Shown: positions 17,149 to 25,960 of the stretch, piece by piece
How positions within the stretch are numbered: position 1 is the stretch's first letter
How the letters are laid out: each line of letters begins with the position of its first letter
DNA from: Pontibacter virosus
Lineage (GTDB): Bacteria > Bacteroidota > Bacteroidia > Cytophagales > Hymenobacteraceae
Direction of reading: 5' to 3'
NCBI RefSeq assembly: GCF_003096355.1
Contig: NZ_QEKI01000010.1
Location: 107,509-171,508, forward strand
Length of the DNA stretch: 64,000 nt
Notes under the pieces: generated by a model
Told to the model about the DNA's origin: nothing
Database searches by the model: none
Seen by the model: the letters and a program-made list of their open reading frames with translations, nothing else
Made by a program: the position numbers and the translations under genes

Positions 17149-20100
17149 TTAATTATACTGATCTTCTATAGTAATATGCTTTGATTCAAGCTGATTTATA
17201 TGTTTGTTTTTGATAAACTTTGTTAGTTCAATACCCCACAATGCTTTGGAAGAGCTCAAATTTCTGATATACAATTGTTCAGAATAATTCCCTTCTTCAT
17301 CCTTAAGTAGAAAAACCTCTTGTAAACTCGGTTTGACAGTAATAATGAGTACATCTCCTTCAGGAAATCTTAAAAACTTCCTGGTCATAAGTGATGAAAA
17401 ACTATCACCTAAATAGTCTTTGACTACATTATCAAAATACTTTCCAAAGCCATCACGACCTTGATCGCTCTTTTTATTAAAAGATAAGTATTCTTGTTCT
17501 AAGCCTAGAACTCTTTTGTTATCGCTAACACCTAAAAGTAGAGTCCCTCCAGAAGTGTTTGCGAAAGCAGCTAATGTTTTCAATGAACTATGTATTATAG
17601 CTTTTTTAGCAAGATCTCCATTGATTCTATCAATGTCTTTCTTAATTACATCAGTTTTCTTTTCAATTTTTTTGAGTAAATCTAATTTATGTTGCCTTTC
17701 CTCGTCAAGAATTGGTGTAAATAAAGATGATTTAAATTCTAGTTTTTCATTTTCATCACCTTTAATCATTTCTTTCCAATAAAGTATTTCTTCCTTTCTT
17801 TCTCGATCATGTTTATCTTCAATTGTTTCAGATAAGGAAAGTACTCCATTAGAGATATAGTCATATATAAGCCGAAGATTCTTAAGAGAAAACTCATCCT
17901 CGTCTTTAGTTTCTGATACTAATAAATTGTTGGCTAAAGTAATTTTTGCGATAGTTTTTAAGGCACCTTTACTGGTATCCTTTGAGTAATTTAGTGAGTA
18001 GTTATAAAGTAGCTCAGTCGACTCATCATTTTTTTCATTAAAAAGCGAAATGATATCTAAAAAATAAATGAGTTTTTCAGAATCTGGAAATGTTTTAAGA
18101 GTTTGAAGACTAACACTACTTTTGATAGCCTCGGCTTCTAACTTTATTTGTCTAATACCTTTAAGAGTTTGTTTGATAAGACATTCATTTATTTGAAGAA
18201 GTATTTGGAAATAAGAAGTATAAATATCAGCTAAGTAGCTTCTTGCATTATTAGTGTTAGCATAGAACTGCTTCGCAAGCTTAAAACTATTTAGTTTGTC
18301 TTGAATGCTTAGTTGAAGAACAGCTAATTGTTCAAAGCAAAGGGCCTTCTCTTTTTGAGCTGTAACATATACAGAGTCTAGTCTATCATCTGTTCTTACT
18401 GAATCAATATTTTCTAAATCTACTGAGAATATTTCATCAACAAACTCCCTATAATTATATGGCTCAAGATATTTCAGCTCAATCAGACTAAATCCTATTT
18501 TTCCATCCTCGCTGATATCTGTAACCACAACTCTAATTTTTTTTCCTTCTGGAAAGTAATCATAAATGAATTCCTCATTCCAGTAAAAATCGAATATGTT
18601 ACTAACATGTAGTAATCCTTCGCCACTTGCGGTTGAAATAAAGCAGCCATAGCTTTCAACTCGCTTAATTATTCCATCATATATTCCACCTTTTCGAAAT
18701 ATATTATTGTTTTGAATAAAATACTTTGAATCACTGGAGGGTAACTGACTAACTAGGAAGAATTTAAAAAAGCTACTAAAGGCTAGGCACTTAGCGCTTA
18801 TGATGAAATCGCAATCCTCAAAAACATATGTCTTTAGAATTCTGGCAGTTATAAGGTGGTTAGGTAAGAATCCTTTCAAACCGTTAAATTCAACTTCAAA
18901 TCCTGTTTTAGTTCTTTTAACTAACTTAACAATTATGGTAGAATTTGCAATAAAGTTTTCCTCAAGATTTAACCAAGTGTCGAGGTTTTGACTTTCGAAC
19001 TCATCCACATTAATTAATTTGTTAAAATCAACTACTAGTTCTTCATTATTGAAAACAAAAGGAGGTTGTTTTAATGGTGACGATAAATTCTCAAAATGAT
19101 AGTAAGAGTTTATTAAAAGAGTATGTTTATTATCAATGAGAGACTCTGTTTTTATCCATCTCCTTAGAAGCTGACCGACTAGCAAATTAAATAGCTCAAG
19201 ATTTCCCAGTTTATTTGCTAATAACAACTCTGCATACGACCAGTATACATACTTTCTTTGGCTATCTTCTAATGTTAAGTTCGAAGCATATACTGAAGTT
19301 AAGTTAAAGTATGCCTCTTCCTCTTCCACTATAAAACTCTTCTTCTTCTTAGAAATAAGGTTTAACAATTTATTGAGATAATTGTAATTAGACTCCGCTT
19401 CTATATCAAGATTGTTCAATAATTCTTTTAAGTTAACAATAAACTTCTTCTCGCTAATTAATTCTATATTAGAAAATAGAATAAGATAATAGACTTTAGC
19501 GAGAGATTTACCAGTGTCTTCCAACAAGTCTAGCTTGTCAAGAAAATCATATCTGTTTTTAGCTAACTCTTCTAGCACATTATCAATAATGATTGCTGAG
19601 TTTAATTGAGATTTAGCCTTGATTAACGTACTTTCCTTTCTATACTCGTCTGGAATAGATGTAATTATACCTCTCTTAATTATCCAGCTTTCAAATATTA
19701 TAATTAATTGATTGATCTCTCTTGCAACTGGGTAGTTGTATTTTTTTAATTCTTCTTGAAGTTTTCTCAATAATATTTTATTGGTGAAGGTAAAAACCCA
19801 AAAAGCACTTTCTGACTCATATTGCTGTATCAGCTGTATAATATCCTTATCATCTTCTACTTTTGCAGTAATAATTGGATTAAAATACTTGCTAATGAGT
19901 GTTTTATTAATTACTATATTATCAATCCTAGTAAAGTATGGATCTTTACTTTTTACTTGTGTAAGTCTTAAGCGATGTGAAATATCAACTACTTTACATA
20001 ATATTCTATCTACTTTATTATAGTTTAAAGATTGACCATTTAGCATGTTTACTTCATGCACACAACCATCTTCACCTAATACTTCATAGTAATCATATTC

Positions 20101-20622
20101 TTTATCATTGAGTATTTTCTTTTTAGAAGCTATAACTTCGAAAATATATTCCTTTCCAATCTTGTAAATTGGGTGTCTGTTTTCTCTATTTGTTAGAATG
20201 GCACTCCCATTAGGATGATATCCTTTAACTTGGCATCTTAGGTATTCGTGCTCCCATGTTTCTTTTTTTTGCCATTCAAAGCAAGGTACTTTTATAATGT
20301 TTTTATTTTCATCTTCAACAAGAAAGAATTCTTTATCACAATCCTGTTCACCGTTACCTTTTTGAAAACCTTTTATTTTATAATATTTAGGTTCTAGCTT
20401 TAATCTGATGAAATGCTTTTTGTGTTTTTTATTAAACTCTTTATAAAATGTATGAGTCTCCCCAACTTTTATATTTAAAGGTCTAAGTTGCTTTACTGGA
20501 ATGATATGTTCTGAAGAATCTACTGTTGATTTCAGGATAAAATAAAATTCATTTTTTATCTTCTTTTCACCCTCTATTAGGCAGCTAAACTCTAACATGT
20601 ATGGTTTCTTAAGAGAGTTCAT
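17149..20622 (-). CDS. Large S1 / AlbA_2 (Schlafen-type) protein, defence candidate
   Basis: 1157 residues, strikingly AT-rich compared with both sides. Domains: an N-terminal region with OB-like strands (about 60-215, including GKEYIFEVIASKKK); a long helical middle rich in Lys/Glu/Asn/Leu; an S1 RNA-binding domain at about 642-715 (GGIYDGIIKRVESYGCFIST, then GLLHVSNIF); another helical stretch; and a C-terminal AlbA_2/Schlafen divergent-AAA domain at about 958-1140 (EKLEFKSSL; LAAFANTSGGTLLLGVSD with the FANTSGG motif). S1 binds RNA; AlbA_2 domains bind or cut nucleic acids and are frequent in anti-phage genes. The combination in one chain, alone in an AT-rich island, is unusual. Function is not established. 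Confidence 0.85.
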   Translation of the reverse strand: MNSLKKPYMLEFSCLIEGEKKIKNEFYFILKSTVDSSEHIIPVKQLRPLNIKVGETHTFYKEFNKKHKKHFIRLKLEPKYYKIKGFQKGNGEQDCDKEFFLVEDENKNIIKVPCFEWQKKETWEHEYLRCQVKGYHPNGSAILTNRENRHPIYKIGKEYIFEVIASKKKILNDKEYDYYEVLGEDGCVHEVNMLNGQSLNYNKVDRILCKVVDISHRLRLTQVKSKDPYFTRIDNIVINKTLISKYFNPIITAKVEDDKDIIQLIQQYESESAFWVFTFTNKILLRKLQEELKKYNYPVAREINQLIIIFESWIIKRGIITSIPDEYRKESTLIKAKSQLNSAIIIDNVLEELAKNRYDFLDKLDLLEDTGKSLAKVYYLILFSNIELISEKKFIVNLKELLNNLDIEAESNYNYLNKLLNLISKKKKSFIVEEEEAYFNLTSVYASNLTLEDSQRKYVYWSYAELLLANKLGNLELFNLLVGQLLRRWIKTESLIDNKHTLLINSYYHFENLSSPLKQPPFVFNNEELVVDFNKLINVDEFESQNLDTWLNLEENFIANSTIIVKLVKRTKTGFEVEFNGLKGFLPNHLITARILKTYVFEDCDFIISAKCLAFSSFFKFFLVSQLPSSDSKYFIQNNNIFRKGGIYDGIIKRVESYGCFISTASGEGLLHVSNIFDFYWNEEFIYDYFPEGKKIRVVVTDISEDGKIGFSLIELKYLEPYNYREFVDEIFSVDLENIDSVRTDDRLDSVYVTAQKEKALCFEQLAVLQLSIQDKLNSFKLAKQFYANTNNARSYLADIYTSYFQILLQINECLIKQTLKGIRQIKLEAEAIKSSVSLQTLKTFPDSEKLIYFLDIISLFNEKNDESTELLYNYSLNYSKDTSKGALKTIAKITLANNLLVSETKDEDEFSLKNLRLIYDYISNGVLSLSETIEDKHDRERKEEILYWKEMIKGDENEKLEFKSSLFTPILDEERQHKLDLLKKIEKKTDVIKKDIDRINGDLAKKAIIHSSLKTLAAFANTSGGTLLLGVSDNKRVLGLEQEYLSFNKKSDQGRDGFGKYFDNVVKDYLGDSFSSLMTRKFLRFPEGDVLIITVKPSLQEVFLLKDEEGNYSEQLYIRNLSSSKALWGIELTKFIKNKHINQLESKHITIEDQYN

Positions 20623-20885
20623 AGTAGATATGGAATGTTAATATAAAGATTCTTTATATCGTATTCTTGTAAATCTTTAATATAGAAAGATAATAATAAT
20701 CTAAATTATATTAATTAATTAAAATATTTTAATGGAATTAATGATTTGTTAAGCATGATTGAACGAGTGAGTGCTTCTTGATTAAATTTGTATTTCAATT
20801 TAACTGCCAGATTAAAGTTTGAATAACCCATTGAAGAATCTTTTTCCAAACTTTTATACCTAAGCACAAATAACTATTTGCTATC
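20623..20885. other. AT-rich upstream region of the S1/AlbA_2 gene
   Basis: 263 bases of very AT-rich sequence (runs such as TTAATTAATTAAAATATTTT) that should hold the promoter of the minus-strand gene. No direct or inverted end repeat of an insertion sequence was seen. It ends where the hrpB relic begins. Confidence 0.5.
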
Positions 20886-20966
20886 AACTCATTTACTATA
20901 GACTCAACTATTCAGGAAATTATATCCACGGTTAAGGATCACCTGACGGCACAGAACGCGCTAATT
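20886..20966 (+). pseudogene. Relic of the hrpB 5' end
   Basis: Twenty-seven codons, NSFTIDSTIQEIISTVKDHL then TAQNALI, align without gaps to residues 4-30 of the intact HrpB at 27833 (16 of 27 identical; 57 of 83 bases identical over the stretch). The match stops just before the Walker A motif; a TAA follows at 20985. Base changes are spread over all codon positions. This is the start of a second, old hrpB copy, or the stub left by a rearrangement. It lies between the AT-rich island and an unrelated terminator. Confidence 0.7.
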
Positions 20967-21175
20967 GGCCCATTAGTCGGTTTATAAACCTAATACTTCT
21001 TATTTCTCTTCCTACCCTGCAGAAGCTTCTGCTTATATACTTGATTGAAGCTTTGATGAAGGAGTGGCGCAACAGGTTGAACAACGTAGCGGTGCTTACG
21101 TTGTCAGATTGATTGATTGACATTGCCGCTGAGCGGTACTTTTGTGGCAATCTTAATACGAATTTCAATAAAGGC

Positions 21176-21217
21176 AAAGCAGTCCCGGCACTAAGCGTCC
21201 GGGACTGCTTTGTTTTC
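21176..21217 (-). terminator. Terminator downstream of the esterase
   Basis: A perfect 13-bp stem AAAGCAGTCCCGG/CCGGGACTGCTTT with a 10-base loop. It has T-rich tails on both sides, so it may act in both directions; it lies 44 bases past the stop of the minus-strand esterase. 20967-21175 shows no gene. Confidence 0.75.
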
Positions 21218-21260
21218 TAGGTATAGCGGCTTTCTTAATTTAGCTTTACCTGCCTATACC

Positions 21261-22139
21261 TTAACGCTTCCTGTTTTTGCTAAAAAAGCTCCACATCATT
21301 TCATTGATGTCGATGTCAGCCGTCGTGTGGCCCAAGGGGTAGCCAATGTTAAAGGGCGCACTGCCCGGCCAGGTATGGCCCCCGTTTTCGACCGTGACAA
21401 GCGAGACGGTAATGCCTTTGTCGCTTACTTCCTGAACCGTGACGGAGGTACTGTCCTTCTTATTCGCATTCAGCATCTTTTTGCTTTCTCTCTGGCCAGC
21501 CAGTCCGTTGTGGGCCAGCCAATAACTGTAGGTGGCCGGGGCCGAAGCATAGGCATTGGCTTTTCCGTCGTATTTCACCACCTCGTCGGCAGTGCCGTGC
21601 ACCTGTAGCACACTGATCCGTTTATCCGTTCGGTGATAAAACTTAACCGAGTCCGGCAGCGGACCACCAATAGAAGCGATGGCAGCAAAATCGTTTGGCA
21701 TCTCAGCCGCCAGGCGGTGGCAGAAGAAACCACCCCGCGACAAACCAGTCGCAAAGATCGCTTTGTCATCGATCCGGTAGCTTTGTTTCAGGCTGTCGAG
21801 CAAGGCGCGTACGAAGCCCACATCGTTGGTGCCGTGTTGGTGCGACATCTCAAAGCCCACATTCCAGTCCTGCTTTATACCGGAGGGGTACACCACGATA
21901 AAGTTGTGTTTATCGGCGGCATCATTCATCCGGGTGTACAGCATTTGCTCGGCCACCGTCATGCCCCCGCCATGAAAGTGGAACACCACCGGAAAGGCTT
22001 GCGCCGGGTTGGCCGCATAGGAGGCAGGCAGGTAGAGCAGGTACTTTCGCTTGGTACCTTCAAACTCGAAAGGTTTCAGTTGAGCAGAAACCGTAATAGC
22101 GGCAAGCAGTAGCGCCGCAGTAAAAAGAATCTTTAACAT
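21261..22139 (-). CDS. Secreted PHB-depolymerase-type esterase (CE1-like)
   Basis: 292 residues. Signal peptide to about residue 19 (AAITVSAQ). The alpha/beta hydrolase shows HFHGGGM (oxyanion region, 54-60), nucleophile Ser134 in GLSRGGFF, Asp185 (HGTADEVV) and His255 (NGGHTWPGS). The last motif is the hallmark of the LpqC/polyhydroxybutyrate-depolymerase and feruloyl-esterase group. It probably cleaves esters on plant polysaccharides or short polyesters outside the cytoplasm; which one cannot be told. Followed by a terminator; the membrane-bound AraC regulator lies just upstream on the same strand and may control it. Confidence 0.87.
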   Translation of the reverse strand: MLKILFTAALLLAAITVSAQLKPFEFEGTKRKYLLYLPASYAANPAQAFPVVFHFHGGGMTVAEQMLYTRMNDAADKHNFIVVYPSGIKQDWNVGFEMSHQHGTNDVGFVRALLDSLKQSYRIDDKAIFATGLSRGGFFCHRLAAEMPNDFAAIASIGGPLPDSVKFYHRTDKRISVLQVHGTADEVVKYDGKANAYASAPATYSYWLAHNGLAGQRESKKMLNANKKDSTSVTVQEVSDKGITVSLVTVENGGHTWPGSAPFNIGYPLGHTTADIDINEMMWSFFSKNRKR

Positions 22140-22247
22140 GATCGTTTGGGTTTAATGATGACACAAATGAAGCAGCAGCGTGTGTCAGAATCTCCCGGAA
22201 TGATCATTTACCTATAGCGAATCGCGATTTTTGCAGTGGATGTAGCC

Positions 22248-23297
22248 CTAAGTTTGGGTGATGCGCTTGCGGTAGGCAGAAGGCGTTTCGTGCAGTTGTT
22301 TTTTAAAGGCGGTATTGAAGCTGGTGAGGCTGTTGAATCCTACCTCAAAGGCGATGGCCGCAATCGTGCTTTCACCGGACTGGCTGTGTTCCAGCAGTGC
22401 CTGCGCCTGCTTAATGCGGTACTGATTCACAAAGCCGTTAAAATTGGTGCCGGACCGGCTGTTGATCGCCATCGATATTTTTTGCGGACTTACTTTCAGC
22501 GCTTTGCTGAAGGTGCTCAGCGTCAGGTCCGGATTTTTATACAGCGCCTTGTCTTCCAGTAGCCCCTTCACCTCCTCAAAGATCTGGTTTACTTCCGCCT
22601 CAGACAGTGGCGTTGTCTTATACTTGGCTGCATCAAGCGCATCGATGTATCCTTTTCTGATGGCCATAAACGTCACCCCGTACGCGATAAAAGAATACAG
22701 AATCGGCCCCAGGATGTAGGGCACGTCGTCGTCGAGCAGGTTCAACACATAGACTACCCAGAGCGCCGCCAGCGCATAAGTGAGCGTGCGCAGCCATTGC
22801 ACAGTGGCATCAGCGCTTCCGGTAGCAGCCCGGTACCTCTGTGTCTGCCGGTAGCTCAGGTATAGGTATACCAGGTAATGGCCGTAATACACACAGAAAA
22901 GGAGCGCAAACACAGGTATAGGGATGGTTTTCGCATGCTCCTTGTTGATGAAAAAGCTGAAGACAAGACCGGCCAGGAAGGGGATGAAGTGCAGGAGGGT
23001 GCGGTAGCTGAACCGGATCGACTTTTCGAGCACAGACCGGGTATAAAAGTAAAAGAGCGGCCCGATGAGCAGGAGGGAGGCGAGGCCTGCAAAGATGAGC
23101 TGCAGGTATACGTCTTCCACAAATTCCAGAAACAAGGACTTCCCGATACGGAAGGAGAGAATGAGCAACAGGACGCTCAGTATCTTATTGGAGGTAGCAA
23201 GTCCTTTGGGGTAGAACCAAAGAAAAGCCGCCAATACCAGCCCATGAAAAACACCTAGGCCACTGAGCAGAACAAGAATAAAATGACCTGTAGACAT
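22248..23297 (-). CDS. Membrane-anchored AraC-family regulator
   Basis: 349 residues. About seven hydrophobic helices fill residues 5-235 (e.g. FHGLVLAAFLWFYP; LIFAGLASLLLIGPLFYFY), followed by a C-terminal AraC/XylS DNA-binding domain from about 250: two helix-turn-helix units, FSKALKVSPQKISMAINS and IAFEVGFNSLTSFNTAFKKQ. Bacteroidota often fuse such a 7TM sensor to AraC; the signal is probably sensed in the membrane. The following gene (esterase) is 108 bases downstream on the same strand and is the natural target candidate. Confidence 0.88.
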   Translation of the reverse strand: MSTGHFILVLLSGLGVFHGLVLAAFLWFYPKGLATSNKILSVLLLILSFRIGKSLFLEFVEDVYLQLIFAGLASLLLIGPLFYFYTRSVLEKSIRFSYRTLLHFIPFLAGLVFSFFINKEHAKTIPIPVFALLFCVYYGHYLVYLYLSYRQTQRYRAATGSADATVQWLRTLTYALAALWVVYVLNLLDDDVPYILGPILYSFIAYGVTFMAIRKGYIDALDAAKYKTTPLSEAEVNQIFEEVKGLLEDKALYKNPDLTLSTFSKALKVSPQKISMAINSRSGTNFNGFVNQYRIKQAQALLEHSQSGESTIAAIAFEVGFNSLTSFNTAFKKQLHETPSAYRKRITQT

Positions 23298-23512
23298 GGG
23301 AGCAAATAAACAAATTAATACGCTCGGAAGTATTTCGCCTGTGCTTTAAATTTTCTGGCTGGCTGGTTTACATTTCTCCTGATTGGGACTTTTGTGAACA
23401 ATACATACAACGGACTATCTTTCTGTTCGAACTTGCTCCGGGAGGTGATCTATTCCTGCTCTGCCATTAAGTTTAGTAAATTGCTATATCTTTATGCTGG
23501 CATTCTTCGATT

Positions 23513-25798
23513 ATGGGTAGACATCTACTTTCTGGCGGGTTTATTATTCTCCTCCTGCTTTTACTTATTATAACAGACGCTAAGGCGCAGCGCAACAAAG
23601 CCAGTCACTGGTATTTCCCTTATCTCTCCGGTGTTGATTTCACGCAGAACCCGCCTGTTCCTACAGACTATGGGAAGACAGATGAAATTGATAGAGGTAC
23701 GGCTATCATCAGCGATAACACAGGGCAGCTCCTGTTTTATACCGACGGGCATCGTGTCTGGAACAGAAACCATCAGCGAATGCCGAATGGCTCAGGCTTA
23801 ACGAAAGGGGAAGTGCAGACCTCTTTACAATCGTCCCTGATCGTACCCAGGCCAGGCTCCGAAACACTGTTTTATATTTTCACGACGAACCCTGGCCATG
23901 GGCTAGTGGAACAGGGGCTGTTCTATGCCGTAGTGGACATGTCGCGCCGAAGTGGATTGGGCGATGTGATCCAGAAGCATGTGCCGCTCCATAACCCTGT
24001 AACGGGAAGTTTAACAGCCGTACAGCATGCCAACGGAAAAGATTATTGGGTGATCGCGCATGAATATGACAGCGGCAAATACCTGGCTTACCTGGTAACA
24101 GCATCCGGTGTGCAGGCAAGTCCGGTCATCAGCGAATTACCTTCCATACAGCGGGAGTACCCTGGCCAGATGAAGGCTGCACCTGACGGAAGCAGGATTG
24201 TGGTGCCCGCCGATGCAGGCGCGGAAATATCTGATTTCAATACACGTACAGGGAAGCTGTCTAACCCCTATGTGCTGCAGCGCAATCCTTACGCCTGGGT
24301 ATCCGGGTTGGAGTTTTCACCAAATTCAACTTTGCTCTATGTTGCCAACGCCAATCAAGCCATCTACCAGTACGATTTGAACAAGAATACATGGGCTGAA
24401 GTGGAAGCCTCCGGGTACCAGGTAGGAGGATGGGGGTTCACCAACATCATTCATGATTTGCAACTGGCTCCGGACGGAAGAATTTATGCGGCCAAAGGAG
24501 GCGGACAAGGCTGGGGAGCTACTTATCTGGGTGTTATCAGCAATCCAAACGGCTTACGGAATCAGGCTAGCTTCGATGAGAAAGGCTTCCCGCTCGTATC
24601 GCCTGTCGATCAAAGGCTCCCCATGTTTGTTACGTCCTATCTGGCCAATCCCGCAGCCATTAGTTACGCCAATCATTGCCTTGGTGAAACTACTGTCTTT
24701 CGTGCTGCCGGCATTGGCAGCAGGGATGCCCTGCTCTGGAATTTTGGTGACCCGGCTTCGGGAGGTGCCAATACCTCTACAGATCTAGCCGCCACCCATA
24801 CCTTCAGTTCGCCCGGCACCTATACCGTATCGCTGCAAGTGACTTTGGGAGACCAGGTGAAAACACACCAGGTGCAGGTAACCATTCACGCTAAACCTGC
24901 AGTTGACCTGGGGTCAGACATAAGCGTGTGTGAAGGCACCGATATAACGATGGATGCAGGCGCTGGAACCGATTTCACATACCTGTGGTCTACAGGCGAA
25001 ACAACTCAAAAGATAGCGCCCACTTCCGCTGGCAGCTATTGGGTGGAAGTGAGCAATGGCTACTGCACGGCGCGGGACGAAATCGAGGTAACAATCACTG
25101 CAAAGCCGGGTTTAGAACTGGGGCCGGATCGTACGCTTTGTGAAAACACACCTGTACTGCTATCAGCAGGAGGGGCGAATCAGGGCTATAGCGTTTTATG
25201 GTCTACTGGCCAATCGACTCCTGACATAACAGTGACCAAACCCGGCTTGTACTGGGTGGAGGTCACAAATGGGGTGTGTCTTGTCAGGGATGAAATCACG
25301 ATCAACTATATCGGGTTGAAAGACCTGTCGATAGCTGCTGCAAACGATACCTTGTCTTACCAGGAGCCGCTATACCTGGAAGCAGTGGGTACCGATCTTG
25401 TTTCCTGGAGCTGGGATCTGGGCGACGGGACTACTTCCAGAACGGCCAATCCAATTCATCAGTACGCCTATGCAGGCACCTACAATGTCACGCTTCATTC
25501 GACCAACAAAAATGGTTGTCCGGCCACATCTGAAAAGGAGATCGTTGTGAAGCCACATCTGTTCATCCCGAATATTTTTACCCCAAACAATGACGGCAAG
25601 AACGATGTCTTTCGGGTAGAATACAACGGGAGAGGAGCTTTTGAAGTGCAGCTGTATAACAGGTGGGGAAAGCAGGTATACCAGGCCTCAACAAAAGACT
25701 TCGCCTGGTCCGGAGAGGGCTTTCCGGCAGGAGTATACTTTTACCTGATAAAAACCGAAACCGGTACCTACAAAGGCTCCGTAACCTTAGTGAAGTAA
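23513..25798 (+). CDS. Secreted multi-domain protein with T9SS type B sorting domain
   Basis: 761 residues. Signal peptide ends near ITDAKAQ (about 25). Residues 30-380 look like a seven-bladed-type propeller (repeats of 'DGSRIVVP', 'LEFSPNSTLLYVAN', 'DLQLAPDGRIYAA'). A PKD domain follows (about 400-465, HTFSSPGTYTVSL), then two Ig-like repeats that are near duplicates (LGSDISVCEGT...LWSTGETT...GSYWVEVSNGYC and LGPDRTLCENT...LWSTGQST...GLYWVEVTNGVC), a second PKD (QYAYAGTYNVTLH), and a C-terminal CHU_C/gliding-motility domain (FIPNIFTPNNDGKNDVF...NRWGKQVYQ) that sends it through the type IX secretion system. Likely a surface adhesin or matrix protein. A TATCTTTA box at 23487-23494 may be its -7. 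Confidence 0.92.
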   Translation: MGRHLLSGGFIILLLLLLIITDAKAQRNKASHWYFPYLSGVDFTQNPPVPTDYGKTDEIDRGTAIISDNTGQLLFYTDGHRVWNRNHQRMPNGSGLTKGEVQTSLQSSLIVPRPGSETLFYIFTTNPGHGLVEQGLFYAVVDMSRRSGLGDVIQKHVPLHNPVTGSLTAVQHANGKDYWVIAHEYDSGKYLAYLVTASGVQASPVISELPSIQREYPGQMKAAPDGSRIVVPADAGAEISDFNTRTGKLSNPYVLQRNPYAWVSGLEFSPNSTLLYVANANQAIYQYDLNKNTWAEVEASGYQVGGWGFTNIIHDLQLAPDGRIYAAKGGGQGWGATYLGVISNPNGLRNQASFDEKGFPLVSPVDQRLPMFVTSYLANPAAISYANHCLGETTVFRAAGIGSRDALLWNFGDPASGGANTSTDLAATHTFSSPGTYTVSLQVTLGDQVKTHQVQVTIHAKPAVDLGSDISVCEGTDITMDAGAGTDFTYLWSTGETTQKIAPTSAGSYWVEVSNGYCTARDEIEVTITAKPGLELGPDRTLCENTPVLLSAGGANQGYSVLWSTGQSTPDITVTKPGLYWVEVTNGVCLVRDEITINYIGLKDLSIAAANDTLSYQEPLYLEAVGTDLVSWSWDLGDGTTSRTANPIHQYAYAGTYNVTLHSTNKNGCPATSEKEIVVKPHLFIPNIFTPNNDGKNDVFRVEYNGRGAFEVQLYNRWGKQVYQASTKDFAWSGEGFPAGVYFYLIKTETGTYKGSVTLVK

Positions 25799-25907
25799 GA
25801 ATGTTCTGGCTGCAGCACTAAAGAGGCCGGTATACCTGTTTTATCTAAATCTGGTCCAGCAATACCTGTTTTTTACAGCCCATACCTAAATTTCATGTTT
25901 TAAAGGC

Positions 25908-25938
25908 TTGATAACATGAAAAATGCTTGTTAACTTTG
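25908..25938 (+). promoter_or_regulatory. Bacteroidota-type promoter of the HTH/NTase operon
   Basis: TTG (25908-25910), 20 bases, then TAACTTTG (25931-25938), an exact fit to the TAnnTTTG -7 consensus. The ATG is 22 bases further on at 25961. This is the clearest promoter in the window. Confidence 0.7.
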
Positions 25939-25960
25939 TGTGTGTTATTGAGCAAAAAGC

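Noticed and set aside
20932..21177. 81-residue frame (-)
   Set aside because: It covers the hrpB relic in antisense and ends in low-complexity text; not a gene.
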